From NCBI RefSeq assembly GCF_040675875.1, contig NZ_JBEGII010000001.1, positions 1,426,001-1,490,000 on the forward strand: a stretch of DNA of 64,000 nt. Reading direction: 5' to 3'. Origin of the DNA: Microbacterium sp. LWO12-1.2. Its GTDB lineage: Bacteria > Actinomycetota > Actinomycetes > Actinomycetales > Microbacteriaceae. Both the position numbers and the translations under genes were made by a program. The notes beneath the pieces are model-generated. The model ran no database searches. It was given only the letters and a program-made list of their open reading frames with translations, and was not told the DNA's origin. This document shows, one piece after another, positions 63,515 to 64,000 of this stretch (positions are counted from its first letter, which is position 1; every line of letters begins with the position of its first letter).

Positions 63515-64000
63515 ATGATGAAACTGCGCAAGCGACGCGCTCTGGTGCTGGCCGGCTCGGCTCTGGCACTCACGGTCGCCCTGAGCGGCTGTAGCGCCAT
63601 CAACAGCTTCATCGGCGGCGGCACCGCCGACGCCGACCGCGACGAAGAGACCGGACAGGTCACCGAGAGCGCGAACATCGGCATCTTCGCCCTCAAGGTC
63701 GGCGACTGCAAGCTGGAGAGCCCGAGCGGCCTGCTCGAGGACGCCGACGTCGTGCCGTGCACGGAGGAACACGACGAAGAGGTCTATCACGAGATCACGA
63801 TGCCTGACGGCGAGTTCTCGGAAGAGGACGTCGACGCCGCTGGCCAGGAGTGCGTCGGAGACGCATTCACCAACTTCGTCGGCATCACGTGGGAAGAGTC
63901 GACCCTGGACGTCTACCCGATCAACCCGACCAAGGACACTTGGGAGCAGCTGAACGACCGTGTCGTCCAGTGCGTCATCTCGGACCCGGCCGGCCCGCTC
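63515..64000 (+). CDS. Lipoprotein with septum-formation-like domain (cut by right edge)
   Basis: The first 162 codons of a gene that runs out of the window. A signal peptide (MMKLRKRRALVLAGSALALT) leads to a lipobox LSGC with Cys26, so the protein is anchored outside the membrane. The rest has paired Cys residues (GDCKLE, VPCTEEHDEEVYHEI, GQECVGDAF) as in the Septum_form/DUF4190-associated extracytoplasmic domain of actinobacteria. GGAGGGG lies before the start; ATG at 63518 is equally possible. Confidence 0.82.
   Translation, partial: MMKLRKRRALVLAGSALALTVALSGCSAINSFIGGGTADADRDEETGQVTESANIGIFALKVGDCKLESPSGLLEDADVVPCTEEHDEEVYHEITMPDGEFSEEDVDAAGQECVGDAFTNFVGITWEESTLDVYPINPTKDTWEQLNDRVVQCVISDPAGPL

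Noticed and set aside
1-64000. CRISPR arrays, prophage, insertion sequences, rRNA genes.
   Set aside because: No regularly spaced repeats, integrase, transposase or rRNA sequence was seen in reading the window.

Overview
The window is high-GC actinobacterial chromosome and most resembles a member of Microbacteriaceae, probably Microbacterium or a close relative. The reasons are the fabD-fabH-acpP-fabF cluster behind a FasR-type regulator, a long homodimeric aceE, a tkt-tal-pgi-zwf-opcA-pgl run, a sufB-sufD-Rieske-sufC-sufT operon, DUF3145 and DUF3099 proteins, and many genes that look leaderless (a TANNNT -10 box about 6 nt before the start codon). I see no phage, insertion sequence, CRISPR array, rRNA or origin. 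Genus assignment is inference; no database was searched.

Layout. 1-3.7 kb: partial YchJ-like gene, aldo/keto reductase, an MmyB-type regulator divergent from an SDR oxidoreductase, and L-lactate dehydrogenase. 3.8-10.3 kb: an accessory module with a LolD/MacB-type ABC pair, an ABC-2-type ABC pair and a DesK/NarL-class two-component system; the two ABC operons start with the same 22-nt operator-like sequence at the same distance from near-identical -10 boxes. 10.4-18.3 kb: tRNA-Val, aceE, and the FasR-fabD-fabH-acpP-fabF fatty acid cluster. 18.3-26.2 kb: YczE membrane protein with its divergent MocR regulator, DUF3145, a putative 2-oxoglutarate/Fe(II) oxygenase with a DtxR/IdeR-like box, a single-chain GmrSD-like DUF262-HNH protein, a proline iminopeptidase-like hydrolase, and rpmE2.

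26.3-32.7 kb: an orphan ABC ATPase, the divergent glycogen genes glgA(glgM)/glgC, serB, a MerR-GyrI regulator, a small hydrolase and fabG. 32.8-37.2 kb: a DUF4190 membrane protein, a DUF3099 / small Cys-His protein / SURF1 operon, pdxH and an ABC-F ATPase. 37.3-41.3 kb: DedA protein, a second DesK-class two-component system, and an acyltransferase-3 membrane protein behind a long palindrome. 41.3-46.4 kb: biotin ECF transporter (bioY-ecfA-ecfT) divergent from a BioQ-type TetR gene with tandem TGAAC-N3-GTTCA operators, then MFS and PatB-type genes that follow the suf genes. 46.4-53.3 kb: suf operon, heme A synthase ctaA, a small membrane protein, and heme O synthase ctaB. 53.4-61.7 kb: the pentose phosphate operon. 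61.7-64 kb: a DMT/NIPA-like transporter, peptide deformylase, and a lipoprotein gene cut by the right edge.

How the genes work together. Core metabolism dominates: pyruvate entry (aceE, ldh), fatty acid synthesis with its own regulator, NADPH and pentose supply (zwf, opcA, pgl, tkt, tal, pgi), Fe-S assembly, and heme A formation with SURF1 for cytochrome oxidase. The items most worth a second look are the shared operator of the two ABC operons, the iron-box-linked putative oxygenase, the fused GmrSD-like protein with an unassigned C-terminus, the BioQ operator tandem with a symmetric -10, and the large set of leaderless-type starts.
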